From NCBI GenBank assembly GCA_032027205.1, contig JAVSMN010000001.1, positions 3,475,418 to 3,539,417 of the forward strand: 64,000 nucleotides of DNA. Direction: 5' to 3'. This DNA comes from Zeimonas sp032027205. GTDB taxonomy: Bacteria > Pseudomonadota > Gammaproteobacteria > Burkholderiales > Burkholderiaceae_E. The position numbers and the translations under genes are program-made. The notes beneath the pieces are model-generated. The model saw only the letters and a list, made by a program, of their open reading frames with translations. It searched no databases and had not been told where the DNA came from. This document shows, in pieces, positions 44,571-53,313 of the stretch (the stretch's first letter is position 1; each line of letters opens with the position of its first letter).

Positions 44571-45505
44571 GAGGACCGGTCGTCGTCGACGTCGCCGGAC
44601 TGGCACTCGACGAGCACGAGCGCGAGCGGCTGCGGCATCCGCTGGTGGGCGGCGTCATCCTCTTCGCGCGCAACTTCGAGTCGAAGGCGCAGGTCGCGGC
44701 GCTGTGCGCCGAGATCCACGCATTGCGCACGCCGCCGCTGCTCGTCTGCGTCGACCACGAAGGCGGGCGCGTGCAGCGTTTCCGCAAGGAATTTACCGAG
44801 CTGGCGCCGATGCGCGAGCTCGGGCGGTTGTGGGACGAGAACCCGCAGGCGGCGTGCAAGCGCGCGACCGAAATCGGCCGCACGATCGGCTCCGAGTTGC
44901 GTGAAGTCGGCGTGGACCTGAGCTTCACGCCGGTGCTCGATCTCGACTGGGGGCGCTCGGCGGTGATCGGCGATCGGGCCTTCCATTCGGACGCCGCTGC
45001 CGTGGCGGCGCTCGCACGCAGCCTGTCGCACGGCCTGCTGCTCGCTGGCATGGCGAACTGCGGCAAGCATTTTCCCGGCCACGGCTTCGCCGACGCCGAT
45101 TCGCACGTCGCGCTGCCGGTGGACGAGCGCAGCCTCGAAGCGCTGCTGGCCGACGACGCAGCGCCCTACGCGTGGATGGGCGAAGCGCTGCTGTCGGTGA
45201 TGCCGGCGCACGTCGTCTATCCGGCGGTCGACCTGCAGCCGGCAGGTTTCTCGCCGCGCTGGCTGCGCACGATCCTGCGCGAGCGCCTGGGCTTTCGCGG
45301 CCTGATCTTCAGCGACGACCTGACCATGGAGGGCGCCACCGTGGCCGGCGACATCCTCGCGCGCGCGGAGGCCGCGCTGTCGGCCGGCTGCGACATGGTG
45401 CTCGTCTGCAACCGCCCCGATCTCGCCGACGAGTTGCTCGCGCGGCTGCAGTGGAGCCCGCCGGAGGGTTTCGAGGAGCGGCTGGCCGCGTTGTTTCGGC
45501 CCTGA
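44567..45505 (+). CDS. nagZ: Beta-N-acetylhexosaminidase NagZ
   Basis: This 312-aa family 3 glycosidase releases GlcNAc from anhydromuropeptides in cell wall recycling. Visible are VDHEGGRVQRF, the KHFPGHGFADADSH loop with the catalytic His, and the nucleophile Asp in FSDDLTMEGA. It is slightly shorter than the E. coli protein (341). It starts at the ATG overlapping acpS. Confidence 0.94.
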   Translation: MRGPVVVDVAGLALDEHERERLRHPLVGGVILFARNFESKAQVAALCAEIHALRTPPLLVCVDHEGGRVQRFRKEFTELAPMRELGRLWDENPQAACKRATEIGRTIGSELREVGVDLSFTPVLDLDWGRSAVIGDRAFHSDAAAVAALARSLSHGLLLAGMANCGKHFPGHGFADADSHVALPVDERSLEALLADDAAPYAWMGEALLSVMPAHVVYPAVDLQPAGFSPRWLRTILRERLGFRGLIFSDDLTMEGATVAGDILARAEAALSAGCDMVLVCNRPDLADELLARLQWSPPEGFEERLAALFRP

Positions 45506-45510
45506 GCGAC

Positions 45511-47403
45511 GTGCAAGAGAAGGACAGCGCACCCATCGAGCCGCAGCAGCTGGAGGCCTTGCCGCAGCCGTCGCAGGCCTCGCCGGAGCCGGACAAGGCC
45601 TTCGACCTGCGCGCCTATCTCGCGCAGCTGCCCAACCGTCCGGGCGTGTACCGGATGATCGGCGCGAACGAAGCGCTGCTCTACGTCGGCAAGGCGCGCG
45701 ACCTGAAGAAGCGCGTCTCGTCGTACTTCAACAAGGGGCAGCCGAGTCCGCGCATCGCGCACATGATCGAGCGCATCGAGCGCATCGAGACGACGATCAC
45801 GCGCTCGGAAGCCGAAGCGCTGCTGCTCGAGAACAACCTGATCAAGACGGCGGCGCCGCGCTACAACATCCTGTTCCGCGACGACAAGTCGTATCCGTAC
45901 CTGAAGATCACCGGACACGAGTTCCCGCGCCTCGTCTACTACCGCGGCGCGGTCGACCGCAACAACCGCTATTTCGGACCGTTCCCGAACGCGAAGGCGG
46001 TGCGCGAGGCGATCCAGGTGCTGCAGAAGGTGTTCCGGCTGCGCACCTGCGAGGACAGCGTCTTCGCGAATCGCACGAGGCCTTGCCTGCTGCACCAGAT
46101 CGGGCGCTGCAGCGCGCCGTGCGTCGGGCGGATCGATCGCGAGGCGTATGCGCGCGACGTCGATGCGGCGGTTCGTTTCCTGCAGGGCGATCACGGCGCT
46201 GTGCTCGCCGAGCTCGAGGAGCGCATGCGCGCGGAAGCCGCGGCGTTGCGCTTCGAGGCCGCCGCGGTGCTGCGTGACCGGATGGCGGCGCTGTCGAAAG
46301 TGCTCAGTCGCCAGTCGATGGAGACCGCGCCCGACGCCGACGCCGACATCATCGCCGTGGCGATGCGTGGCGGACGCATCTGCGTGAACCTGGCGATGGT
46401 GCGCGGCGGACGCCACCTCGGCGACAAGGCCGTGTTTCCGGTGCACGCCGCGGAGGCGGGCGATGCGGAGTCGGCTGCCGACGTGCTCGAAGCCTTCGTC
46501 GCGCAGCACTACGACGGCATGCCTGCCCCGCCCGTGCTCGTGGTCGACGGTGTCGCGCCCGATCCGGCGCTGCTCGAGTGGCTGCAGCAGCAGGCCGGGC
46601 ACGTCGTGCATTGGATCCGCCAGCCGCAGGGCGTGCGCCGCGAATGGCTCGACCTCGCCCGGCAGAACGCCGAAGTCTCGATCGCTCGCGTGCTGTCGGA
46701 GGAGGGATCGCAGCAGGCACGCACGCGCTCGCTCGCGCAACTGCTCGGCCTGGACGACAGCGATCTCGATGCGCTGCGCATCGAATGCTTCGACGTCAGC
46801 CACACGATGGGCGAGGCGACGCAGGCCTCGTGCGTCGTCTTCCAGCAGCACGCGATGCAGCGTTCGCAGTATCGGCGCTTCAACATCCGCGACATCGAGG
46901 GCGGCGACGACTACGCGGCGATGCGCCAGGTGCTCGAGCGCCGCTATGCCGACGCGCCGCTGCCCGACATCGTCCTGGTCGACGGCGGCGCGGGTCAGGT
47001 CGAGATGGCGCGCCAGGTGTTCGCCGACCTGGGGCTCGACATCTCGACGATCGTCGGCGTGGCGAAGGGCGAGGGGCGCAAGGTGGGCCTCGAGACGCTC
47101 GTCTTCGCCGACGGCCGGGCGCCGATCGTGCCCGGCCTGCACTCGGCGGCGCTGATGCTGATCGCGCAGATCCGCGACGAGGCGCACCGCTTCGCCATCA
47201 CCGGTATGCGCGCGCGACGCGCGAAGGCACGAAACACGTCGCGGCTCGAGGAGATTGACGGCGTCGGGCCGCGGCGCCGGCAGCGCCTGCTCGCGCGCTT
47301 CGGGGGGCTGCGTGGCATCATGGCGGCGAGCGTCGACGACCTCGCTTCGGTACAGGGCGTTTCGCGTACGCTCGCGGAGGAGATCTATCGCCGGCTGCAC
47401 TGA
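45511..47403 (+). CDS. uvrC: Excinuclease ABC subunit C
   Basis: This 630-aa protein has the GIY-YIG nuclease domain (NRPGVYRMIGANEALLYVGKARDLKKRV), the UVR motif near AEMRAEAAALRFEAAA-like helices, the RNase H-like second nuclease domain (CFDVSHTMGEATQAS) and two terminal helix-hairpin-helix motifs (EEIDGVGPRRRQRLLARFGG). It cuts the damaged strand on both sides of a lesion. The start is GTG at 45511, 5 nt past nagZ, as no ATG lies before the GIY domain; the first 30 residues are Gln/Glu/Pro-rich. Confidence 0.93.
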   Translation: MQEKDSAPIEPQQLEALPQPSQASPEPDKAFDLRAYLAQLPNRPGVYRMIGANEALLYVGKARDLKKRVSSYFNKGQPSPRIAHMIERIERIETTITRSEAEALLLENNLIKTAAPRYNILFRDDKSYPYLKITGHEFPRLVYYRGAVDRNNRYFGPFPNAKAVREAIQVLQKVFRLRTCEDSVFANRTRPCLLHQIGRCSAPCVGRIDREAYARDVDAAVRFLQGDHGAVLAELEERMRAEAAALRFEAAAVLRDRMAALSKVLSRQSMETAPDADADIIAVAMRGGRICVNLAMVRGGRHLGDKAVFPVHAAEAGDAESAADVLEAFVAQHYDGMPAPPVLVVDGVAPDPALLEWLQQQAGHVVHWIRQPQGVRREWLDLARQNAEVSIARVLSEEGSQQARTRSLAQLLGLDDSDLDALRIECFDVSHTMGEATQASCVVFQQHAMQRSQYRRFNIRDIEGGDDYAAMRQVLERRYADAPLPDIVLVDGGAGQVEMARQVFADLGLDISTIVGVAKGEGRKVGLETLVFADGRAPIVPGLHSAALMLIAQIRDEAHRFAITGMRARRAKARNTSRLEEIDGVGPRRRQRLLARFGGLRGIMAASVDDLASVQGVSRTLAEEIYRRLH

Positions 47404-47447
47404 GAACGCCCGAACCGGTCCTCCACGCACGTACTCGCGATCCCTGC

Positions 47448-48011
47448 ATGGTTCTGAATCTTCCGACGCTGCTCACCTGGACCCGCGTGCTGGCGATCCC
47501 GCTGCTGGTCGCCGCGTTCTATCTCCCGATGAGTGTGCACGCGCAGAACGTCGTCGCCACCGTGCTCTTCGTGGCGGCGGCGATCACCGACTGGCTCGAC
47601 GGATGGCTCGCGCGTCGCTGGGGCCAGACCTCCGCCTTCGGCGCCTTCCTCGATCCGGTCGCCGACAAGCTTATCGTCTGCGTCGCGCTGGTCATGCTGG
47701 TCGCCCTCGGGCGGGTCGATGCGATCGTCGCCGCGATCATCGTCGGACGCGAGTTGACGATCTCGGCGCTGCGCGAATGGATGGCGCAGATCGGTGCGCG
47801 CACGAGCGTGGCCGTGCATTCGATCGGCAAGTTCAAGACGATCGCGCAGCTGGTGGCGATTCCGCTGTTGCTGTACGACCGGCCGCTGTTCGATGTGCTC
47901 GACGCGCCAGTGGTCGGCACCTGGCTGATCTATGCGGCGGCGATCCTCACGGTCTGGTCGATGACCTACTACCTGCGTCGCGCCTGGCCGTACCTGCGCG
48001 ATTCGGGCTGA
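47448..48011 (+). CDS. pgsA: CDP-diacylglycerol--glycerol-3-phosphate 3-phosphatidyltransferase
   Basis: This 187-aa membrane enzyme makes phosphatidylglycerol-phosphate. The CDP-alcohol transferase motif is present as DWLDGWLARRWGQTSAFGAFLDPVADK. Four to five hydrophobic segments are seen. It follows uvrC, a usual pair. Its 3' end overlaps the 3' end of the convergent cueR gene by 65 nt. Confidence 0.93.
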   Translation: MVLNLPTLLTWTRVLAIPLLVAAFYLPMSVHAQNVVATVLFVAAAITDWLDGWLARRWGQTSAFGAFLDPVADKLIVCVALVMLVALGRVDAIVAAIIVGRELTISALREWMAQIGARTSVAVHSIGKFKTIAQLVAIPLLLYDRPLFDVLDAPVVGTWLIYAAAILTVWSMTYYLRRAWPYLRDSG

Positions 48012-48483
48012 GCGCCGCTGCCGCGACCGGGTCGTTCGCTTCGGCCGGCTGCAGCACGGGCGACGGCTCTTCGCCACTGGCGAGCGAGTCGAGGATCGGG
48101 CATTCCGGTCGATCGTCGCCGTGGCACGACGCCGCGAGTTGCTGCAGCGTCGCTTTCATCTCCAGCAGTTCGCGCACCTTGCGTTCGAGCCGCTCGATGT
48201 GCTCGAGCGCGAGCGCCTTCACCTTCGCGCTCGGCCGCGTGCGGTCCTGCCACAGGCCGACCAGCTGCGCGATTTCGGCGATCGAGAAGCCGAGATCGCG
48301 GGCGCGCGCGATGAAGGCGAGCAGGTGCACGTCGTTGGCCGAGTACCGGCGATAGCCGGCGTCGCTGCGCGCGGCCGTCGGGATCAGCCCGAGAGACTCG
48401 TAGTGGCGGATCATCTTCGGCGAGACGCCGGATGCGCGCGAGGCGTCGCCGATGTTCATCGGTTGCGCGTCCATGTCGATCAT
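47947..48483 (-). CDS. cueR: Copper-responsive MerR-family regulator CueR
   Basis: The protein has 178 aa. The winged HTH has MNIGDASRASGVSPKMIRHYE and DAGYRRYSANDV, and a long dimer helix follows. Two Cys spaced as in CueR (SCHGDDRPEC) bind Cu(I). It should activate copA when copper rises by bending the long-spacer promoter. The ATG at 48483 overlaps the copA stop (ATGA); starts at 48474 and 48459 are also in frame, the last matching the usual CueR N-terminus. A 40-residue low-complexity tail runs into pgsA on the other strand. Confidence 0.88.
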   Translation of the reverse strand: MIDMDAQPMNIGDASRASGVSPKMIRHYESLGLIPTAARSDAGYRRYSANDVHLLAFIARARDLGFSIAEIAQLVGLWQDRTRPSAKVKALALEHIERLERKVRELLEMKATLQQLAASCHGDDRPECPILDSLASGEEPSPVLQPAEANDPVAAAALSPNRAGTARRDAGSRSSTRP

Positions 48484-50993
48484 TCCGACGCGGCCGCCGC
48501 GCGCAGCGGCGCTGCGGCTTCGTGGGGCGCGCCGCGGCCGCTTCCCGATGGGCCGGCGGCGGCGTCGCCGCTCGGCCGCCAGCGGCGCAGCAGCAATGCG
48601 TTGCTCACGACGCTCACGCTCGAGAAGGCCATTGCGGCGCCTGCAATGACCGGGTTCAGGAAGCCGAGCGCGGCCAGCGGCACGCCGACCGCGTTGTAGA
48701 AGAAGGCCCAGAAGAGGTTCTGCCGGATCTTCGCGTAGGTGCGACGCGACACGTCGATCGCATCGGCGACGAGCCGCGGGTCGCCGCGCATCAGCGTGAT
48801 GCCGGCTGCCTCCATCGCGACGTCGGTGCCGGTGGACATGGCGATGCCGACGTTCGCCGCGGCCAGCGCCGGCGCGTCGTTGATGCCGTCGCCCACCATC
48901 GCGACGACGGCGTCGCCGCGGCCCAGTTCGCCGATGATCGCTGCCTTCGCATCGGGCAGCACTTCGGCGCGCACCTCGTCGATGCCGAGTTGCGCCGCGA
49001 CCGACTCGGCGCTGCCGCGGTTGTCGCCGGTGACGAGCACGGTGCGGATGCCGCGCGCCTGCAGCGACGCGATCGCCGCAGCGGCTTCCGGCTTGACCTC
49101 GTCGCCGAAGGCGAGCAGCCCGAGCAACTCGTGCGAGTCGCCGCTCTTGCGCGCCAGCCACGACACCGTGTGTCCTTCGGACTGCAGCCGCGCGGCCTGC
49201 GCGGCGAGCTCGCCGGCCGGAACGCCGAGCTCGTCGAGCAGGCGAGGGCTGCCCAGGTGCAGCAACTCGTCGTCGACGATGCCATGAATGCCTCGGCCGG
49301 CCAGCGCGCGCACGTCGCGCACCGACGGAACCGAAAGCCCGCGCGTGTGCGCGGCGTCGAGTACCGCTTTCGCCAGCGGATGCTCGCTGGCGCTTTGCAG
49401 CCCCGACGCCAGGCGCAGCACTTCCTGCGCGTTGCTCGAGCCGACGGCGAGCACCGCCGCCAGCCGCGGTCGGCCGATCGTCAACGTGCCGGTCTTGTCG
49501 AACGCGACGACGCTGACCGAATGCGCGAGCTCGAGCGCCTGTGCGTCCTTGATCAGGATGCCGTGGCGCGCGGCAACGCCGGTGCCGGCCATGATCGCCG
49601 TCGGCGTGGCGAGCCCGAGCGCGCACGGGCAGGCGATGACGAGCACCGCGACTGCGTTCAGCAGCGCGCTTTCCCAGTCGCCGGTGGCGAGTCCCCACGC
49701 CGCGAGCGTGACCAGCGCGATGCCGAGCACGACCGGCACGAATACGGCGCTCACGCGGTCGACGAGGCGCTGGATCGGTGCCTTTGCCGCCTGCGCGCCT
49801 TCGACCATGCGGATGATCCGCGCGAGCATCGATTCACTGCCGATGGCGAGCGTGCGCACGACGAGCAGTCCTTCGGCGTTGATCGATCCGCCGGTGACGC
49901 GCTCGCCGAGCGCCTTGGCCACCGGGAGGCTCTCGCCGGTGATCAGCGATTCGTCGGCGTGGCTGCGCCCCTCGACGATCTCGCCGTCGACGGGAATCCG
50001 CTCGCCCGGACGGACCACGACGAGGTCGCCGATGCGCACCTTCGCAGCCGGCACTTCGGTTTCGATGCCGTCGCGGCGCACGCGCGCGGTCTCGGGCCGC
50101 AACGCCTTCAATGCGCGGATCGCATCGGTGGTCTGGCGCTTGGCACGCGCCTCGAGCCACTTGCCCAGCAGCACGAGCGTGATCACCGTGGCCGACGCTT
50201 CGAAGTACAGGTGCGGCATGCCGTGCCCGTGCGCCGTGAACATCAAGTACAGCGACAGCCCGTAGGCGGCCGACGTGCCCAGCGCCACCAGCAGGTCCAT
50301 GTTTCCGGTGCCCGCGCGCAGCGCCTTCCACCCGGCGCGGTAGAAGCGCGCGCCCAGCCAGAATTGCACCGGCGTCGCGAGCAGCAGTTGCGCCCACGCG
50401 GGCAGCATCCAGTCGGCGCCGAAGGGCGCAACGAGCATCGGCGCGACCAGCGGCAGCGTGAGCACGGCGGCGAGCGCGACCGGCCACCAGCCGGGCAGGC
50501 GGGGAGCGGTCGATGCGGCTGCTGCGCTTGTTTCCGGGTCAGCGTCCGGCCCGACCTCGTAGCCGGCCCGCTCGATGGCTTCGTGCAGCACCTGCAACGG
50601 CGTTGCGCCGAGCGTCTCGACGTGCGCGCGCTCGGTGGCGAGATTGACAGAGACCGCGGCGACGCCGGGCACCTTCGCCAGCGCGCGTTCCACGCGCCCG
50701 ACGCACGACGCGCAGGTCATTCCGGCGACCGGAATGTCGAAGCTGTCGCGCGCGACCTCGTAACCGGCCTTCTCGACGGCTTGCGTGAGATCGGCGGGCG
50801 TGACCGACGCGTCGGCGCTTACGCTGGCGGTTTCGGTGGCCAGGTTGACGCTCGCGTCGACGACGCCGGGCAACTTGCGCAATGCGCGCTCCACGCGACC
50901 GACGCAGGACGCGCAGGTCATCCCCTTGACCTGAAGCTGCAGCGTCGCCGCGGCCGCGAACCGCGGACTCGGAGACAGGGTTTCGGTGCTCAT
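48480..50993 (-). CDS. copA: Copper-exporting P-type ATPase
   Basis: This 837-aa P1B-type ATPase pumps Cu(I) out of the cytoplasm. Two N-terminal HMA domains each carry GMTCASC; eight membrane helices are expected, with the ion-binding CPC in ACPCALGLATP, the phosphorylated Asp in FDKTGTLT, the HP motif in SEHPLAKA and GDGINDAPAL. The ATG at 50993 was chosen for the short leader before the first HMA; a start at 51032 would overlap the operator. It is the first gene of the copA-cueR operon. Confidence 0.95.
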   Translation of the reverse strand: MSTETLSPSPRFAAAATLQLQVKGMTCASCVGRVERALRKLPGVVDASVNLATETASVSADASVTPADLTQAVEKAGYEVARDSFDIPVAGMTCASCVGRVERALAKVPGVAAVSVNLATERAHVETLGATPLQVLHEAIERAGYEVGPDADPETSAAAASTAPRLPGWWPVALAAVLTLPLVAPMLVAPFGADWMLPAWAQLLLATPVQFWLGARFYRAGWKALRAGTGNMDLLVALGTSAAYGLSLYLMFTAHGHGMPHLYFEASATVITLVLLGKWLEARAKRQTTDAIRALKALRPETARVRRDGIETEVPAAKVRIGDLVVVRPGERIPVDGEIVEGRSHADESLITGESLPVAKALGERVTGGSINAEGLLVVRTLAIGSESMLARIIRMVEGAQAAKAPIQRLVDRVSAVFVPVVLGIALVTLAAWGLATGDWESALLNAVAVLVIACPCALGLATPTAIMAGTGVAARHGILIKDAQALELAHSVSVVAFDKTGTLTIGRPRLAAVLAVGSSNAQEVLRLASGLQSASEHPLAKAVLDAAHTRGLSVPSVRDVRALAGRGIHGIVDDELLHLGSPRLLDELGVPAGELAAQAARLQSEGHTVSWLARKSGDSHELLGLLAFGDEVKPEAAAAIASLQARGIRTVLVTGDNRGSAESVAAQLGIDEVRAEVLPDAKAAIIGELGRGDAVVAMVGDGINDAPALAAANVGIAMSTGTDVAMEAAGITLMRGDPRLVADAIDVSRRTYAKIRQNLFWAFFYNAVGVPLAALGFLNPVIAGAAMAFSSVSVVSNALLLRRWRPSGDAAAGPSGSGRGAPHEAAAPLRAAAASE

Positions 50994-51030
50994 TGGATGT
51001 TCCCGGACGATGCCATTGCGTGCATCCTCC

Positions 51031-51054
51031 ACCTTGACATCATGTCAAGGTCAA
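51031..51054 (-). promoter_or_regulatory. CueR operator and copA promoter
   Basis: A perfect palindrome with 10-bp arms around one base (ACCTTGACAT-G-ATGTCAAGGT) lies at 51031-51051, 38 nt before copA. On the minus strand a TTGACC at 51054-51049 can serve as -35, with a 19-bp spacer, typical of MerR-type promoters, to GAGGAT, a poor -10. CueR is expected to bind here. Confidence 0.8.
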
Positions 51055-51076
51055 GCGACCGATTTCAAGGCTGGAC

Positions 51077-51150
51077 TGGAGGCGGAGGTCGGAATCGAAC
51101 CGGCGTACACGGCTTTGCAGGCCGCTGCATGACCACTCTGCCACTCCGCC
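51077..51150 (-). tRNA. tRNA-Cys(GCA)
   Basis: This 74-nt cloverleaf has acceptor arms GGCGGAG/CTCCGCC, anticodon loop CTGCAAA with anticodon GCA, T-loop GTTCGATTC and an encoded CCA end. It lies 56 nt after tRNA-Gly on the same strand. Confidence 0.97.
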
Positions 51151-51206
51151 GGGAGAGCAGGTCGAACCGCGCGGAACGGCGGTTCGTGGACCGAAGAAGA
51201 GAAGAC

Positions 51207-51282
51207 TGGAGCGGGAGACGAGTCTCGAACTCGCGACCTCAACCTTGGCAAGGTTGCGCTCTACCAACTGAGCTACTCCCGC
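51207..51282 (-). tRNA. tRNA-Gly(GCC)
   Basis: This 76-nt cloverleaf has acceptor arms GCGGGAG/CTCCCGC, D-arm AGCTCAGTTGGTAGAGC, anticodon loop with GCC, T-loop GTTCGAGAC and an encoded CCA. It is transcribed together with tRNA-Cys. Confidence 0.97.
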
Positions 51283-51477
51283 GCGAAGCCAGCGATTATA
51301 ACCGGCGCGATCGGAGTGTCAATTCTGCCTCGCGTCGGCTCAGCGCGCTGCCAAGTGGGCGATGCGGCCACGCGCGGCGGGCAGGTGAGGGGCACCGGGC
51401 CGGGGTTTCGACCCGGGGCCGCGCCCCGCACCTGGCGGGGCGCTCGAATACGGCCGACTTCGTCCTGGTTGCCGGGG

Positions 51478-52080
51478 TCAGGTGCTCATCGGCGTGACTT
51501 TCGCTCCTTCCAGCGCGACGCCCGCTGCCAGTCCTGCGTTCGTCATCACAAACTGGATGATCGGTTGCTGGGCACTGGCGGTGTCGATGCGGCCGTTCGC
51601 GCCGACCTTGGCGACCGCGACCGTCGCATCCACACCGGCGGTCCAGCCGTTGCTTGCACGGAAGCGCTGCAGGGCGTCGGGCGTCATGAACAGGTATACC
51701 GCGGCCTGCGACTGTGCACCGGCCTGCAGACCGATCGAGGCGGCGTTCACGGTGTAGTAGCCGAGCGTGCGCCCGTCCTTGCCCAGCAGCGCGCCGTCGC
51801 CGTGCGCGCCGCCGATGCCGAAAGCGACCCGAATTACCCGGGGAAACACGAGAACGCCGCTCGCGCGCTCGACGAGTTCGCGCGAACCGGGTGCGGTTTC
51901 GTACAGTTTAGTCAGCGTGGTGTTCACCTCCGCATCGATTTCGGTGCGCTTGGCGACCGCCGTGGAGGCGCCCGTGGGGCCGGTCGTCGTGCACGCGCCG
52001 AGTCCGCTCGACGCGAGCAGGAGCAGACCCAGGCCGAGGACGCGTCGGCGCTCGGCGAAGGGGGTCGGGTCTCGTTGCAT
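51478..52080 (-). CDS. SYLF/YSC84-domain lipoprotein
   Basis: This 200-aa protein has a signal with lipobox SSGLGAC (Cys about 30). The SYLF domain follows: 'SGVLVFPRVIRVAFGIGGAHG', GYYTVNAASIGLQAGAQSQ, LQRFRASNGWTAGVDATVAV. The family binds lipids (phosphoinositides in eukaryotes); in bacteria it is a periplasmic or outer-membrane lipoprotein of unclear role, often stress-linked. The ATG at 52080 was picked at the signal peptide; a longer frame upstream is not coding. Confidence 0.85.
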   Translation of the reverse strand: MQRDPTPFAERRRVLGLGLLLLASSGLGACTTTGPTGASTAVAKRTEIDAEVNTTLTKLYETAPGSRELVERASGVLVFPRVIRVAFGIGGAHGDGALLGKDGRTLGYYTVNAASIGLQAGAQSQAAVYLFMTPDALQRFRASNGWTAGVDATVAVAKVGANGRIDTASAQQPIIQFVMTNAGLAAGVALEGAKVTPMST

Positions 52081-52174
52081 GTGATCCTCCGGTTGCGTTG
52101 CCGAAAACCGGAAACTGCGCAAATGGCCGGCCCGTCCTTTCGGCAGGGGCGGGTGAATGCGCTTCAGGCGGGGT

Positions 52175-52450
52175 TCACCGCCTTTTCTTCGCCCCGGCGG
52201 CTCGTCGGAGCAGCCGATCGCGCCCGACAGGCGGGGTGCCGGCGTCGCGCAACGTTTCGAGGACGTCGAGCAGGGCGCGAACCCGAGCGGGCAGCAGCCG
52301 AGCGCCGGGATACACGGCGGAGATCGGCATCGCTTCGGGACGGTGCGCGCACAGCACCTCGACGAGGCGCCCGTCGGCGAGCTCGTCGCGAACCACGTAG
52401 TCGGGAACCTGCGCGAGCCCGAGTCCAATGCACGCCGCTGCGACCATCGC
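52175..52450 (-). pseudogene. LysR-type regulator, C-terminal remnant
   Basis: The minus strand encodes 'RAMVAAACIGLGLAQVPDYV' then 'VRDELADGRLVEVLCAHRPE' and ends in 'LLDVLETLRDAGTPP'. This is the final third of a LysR substrate-binding domain. The HTH and the first part of the effector domain are missing; upstream of about 52450 the sequence switches to the facing cupin gene. It cannot be a working regulator. Confidence 0.7.
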
Positions 52451-52453
52451 ACG

Positions 52454-52773
52454 CGACGTGGGCCGGCAGCGACGACGGGCTGGAGCAGATGAGCGTCTGG
52501 CGGCAGACGATTGCGCCGGGTGGCTCGACGCCTCCGCACCGGCACGATTGCGAGGAGATCGTGCTTTGCTCGAGCGGGACCGGCGAGCTGCACATCGACG
52601 GGCAGGTGCATCGCTTCGGCGCCGGCCAGACCGTCGCGGTGCTGCGCAATGCGTTGCACCAGATCTTCGCGGTGGGTTCGCAACCGATGAACCTCGTCGC
52701 CTTGCTCGCGGCAACGCCGGTGGACGTGTATCTGCCCGATGGGCAGAAGCTCGAACTGCCGTGGCGCAGCTGA
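52454..52773 (+). pseudogene. Cupin protein lacking its N-terminus
   Basis: The plus-strand frame reads 'WAGSDDGLEQMSVWRQTIAP', then GGSTPPHRHDCEEIVLCSSG (H-x-H...E ligands) and LPDGQKLELPWRS. The cupin barrel is largely complete, but the usual residues before WAGSDDGL are gone and no ribosome site precedes the only ATG (52489). A shortened protein from 52489 could still fold; I treat it as a 5'-truncated gene. It faces the LysR remnant. Confidence 0.6.
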
Positions 52774-52810
52774 TCCCGAACGACCGCCGTCGCTACCAAG
52801 GGAGACGAGG

Positions 52811-53050
52811 ATGCGAAACCGTGTTTCTCCGTATCGACTCGAAGTGGCGCTTCGCGGCCTTGCGTGGCGCCACCTGCTGCACCGAGTCGAGCGCGTGTTG
52901 AACGGGTGGGCGGCGCGGCGGCAGGCGGATCTGGCGCGCACCGAACTCGAAGCGCGCAGCGATCGCGAGCTCAGCGATCTCGGCATCCTGCGCTTTGAAA
53001 TCCGGCAGGTGCTGCGAAGGCCGCGCCTGTCGGCGCCACACGGCAACTGA
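52811..53050 (+). CDS. DUF1127 small protein
   Basis: This 79-aa basic protein ends with the DUF1127 motif 'RTELEARSDRELSDLGILRF' followed by EIRQVLR. Such Arg-rich YjiS-like proteins are linked to RNA binding and phosphate or stress responses in alphaproteobacteria. The ATG at 52811 has GGAGACGAGG just upstream. Confidence 0.8.
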   Translation: MRNRVSPYRLEVALRGLAWRHLLHRVERVLNGWAARRQADLARTELEARSDRELSDLGILRFEIRQVLRRPRLSAPHGN

Positions 53051-53103
53051 CGCGCGCAGGCGCGCGCCGTGTCGGGCGTCGCCCCGGTACACTGCCCAGC
53101 GGC

Positions 53104-53190
53104 GCCCGAGTGGTGAAATCGGTAGACACAAGGGACTTAAAATCCCTCGGCTGCAAGGCCGTGCCGGTTCGATTCCGGCCTCGGGCACCA
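53104..53190 (+). tRNA. tRNA-Leu(UAA)
   Basis: This 87-nt class II tRNA has acceptor arms GCCCGAG/CTCGGGC, anticodon loop CTTAAAA with anticodon TAA, a long variable arm, T-loop GTTCGATTC and an encoded CCA. Its 3' part is the attachment site of the element to the right. Confidence 0.97.
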
Positions 53191-53192
53191 CT
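53133..53192 (+). repeat. Left attachment repeat (attL) in tRNA-Leu
   Basis: This 60-bp segment from the anticodon stem to 2 nt past the CCA is repeated at 62594-62653 with 57 of 60 identical bases. This is the classic footprint of tyrosine-integrase insertion into a tRNA 3' end. Confidence 0.92.
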
Positions 53193-53233
53193 CTTGTCGA
53201 TAGCAATTACTAACAATGTAGAGCTGAAGCACG

Positions 53234-53256
53234 CTTGGTCTACACTTGGTCTACAC
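53234..53256 (+). repeat. Tandem arm-type sites at the left end
   Basis: Two copies of TTGGTCTACAC lie in direct repeat exactly 11 bp apart, 44 nt inside attL. The same pair is found near the integrase at 62445-62466, so these are probable integrase arm-binding sites. Confidence 0.6.
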
Positions 53257-53271
53257 AACGGTCGAACAACG

Positions 53272-53293
53272 AAAAAGCCGCCCGTAGGCGGCT
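53272..53293 (-). terminator. Intrinsic terminator at the left end of the element
   Basis: On the minus strand the stem AGCCGCC/GGCGGCT with loop TACG is followed by TTTTC. It lies 21 nt after the 165-aa gene and ends the element's long transcript. Nearly identical hairpins occur at 62858 and 63234. Confidence 0.88.
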
Positions 53294-53313
53294 GTGGCGG
53301 GGCGCGGCAATGA

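Noticed and set aside
51316..52488. Long plus-strand frame in front of the truncated cupin
   Set aside because: Only the last 105 codons match a cupin; the rest is antisense to the SYLF and LysR sequences.
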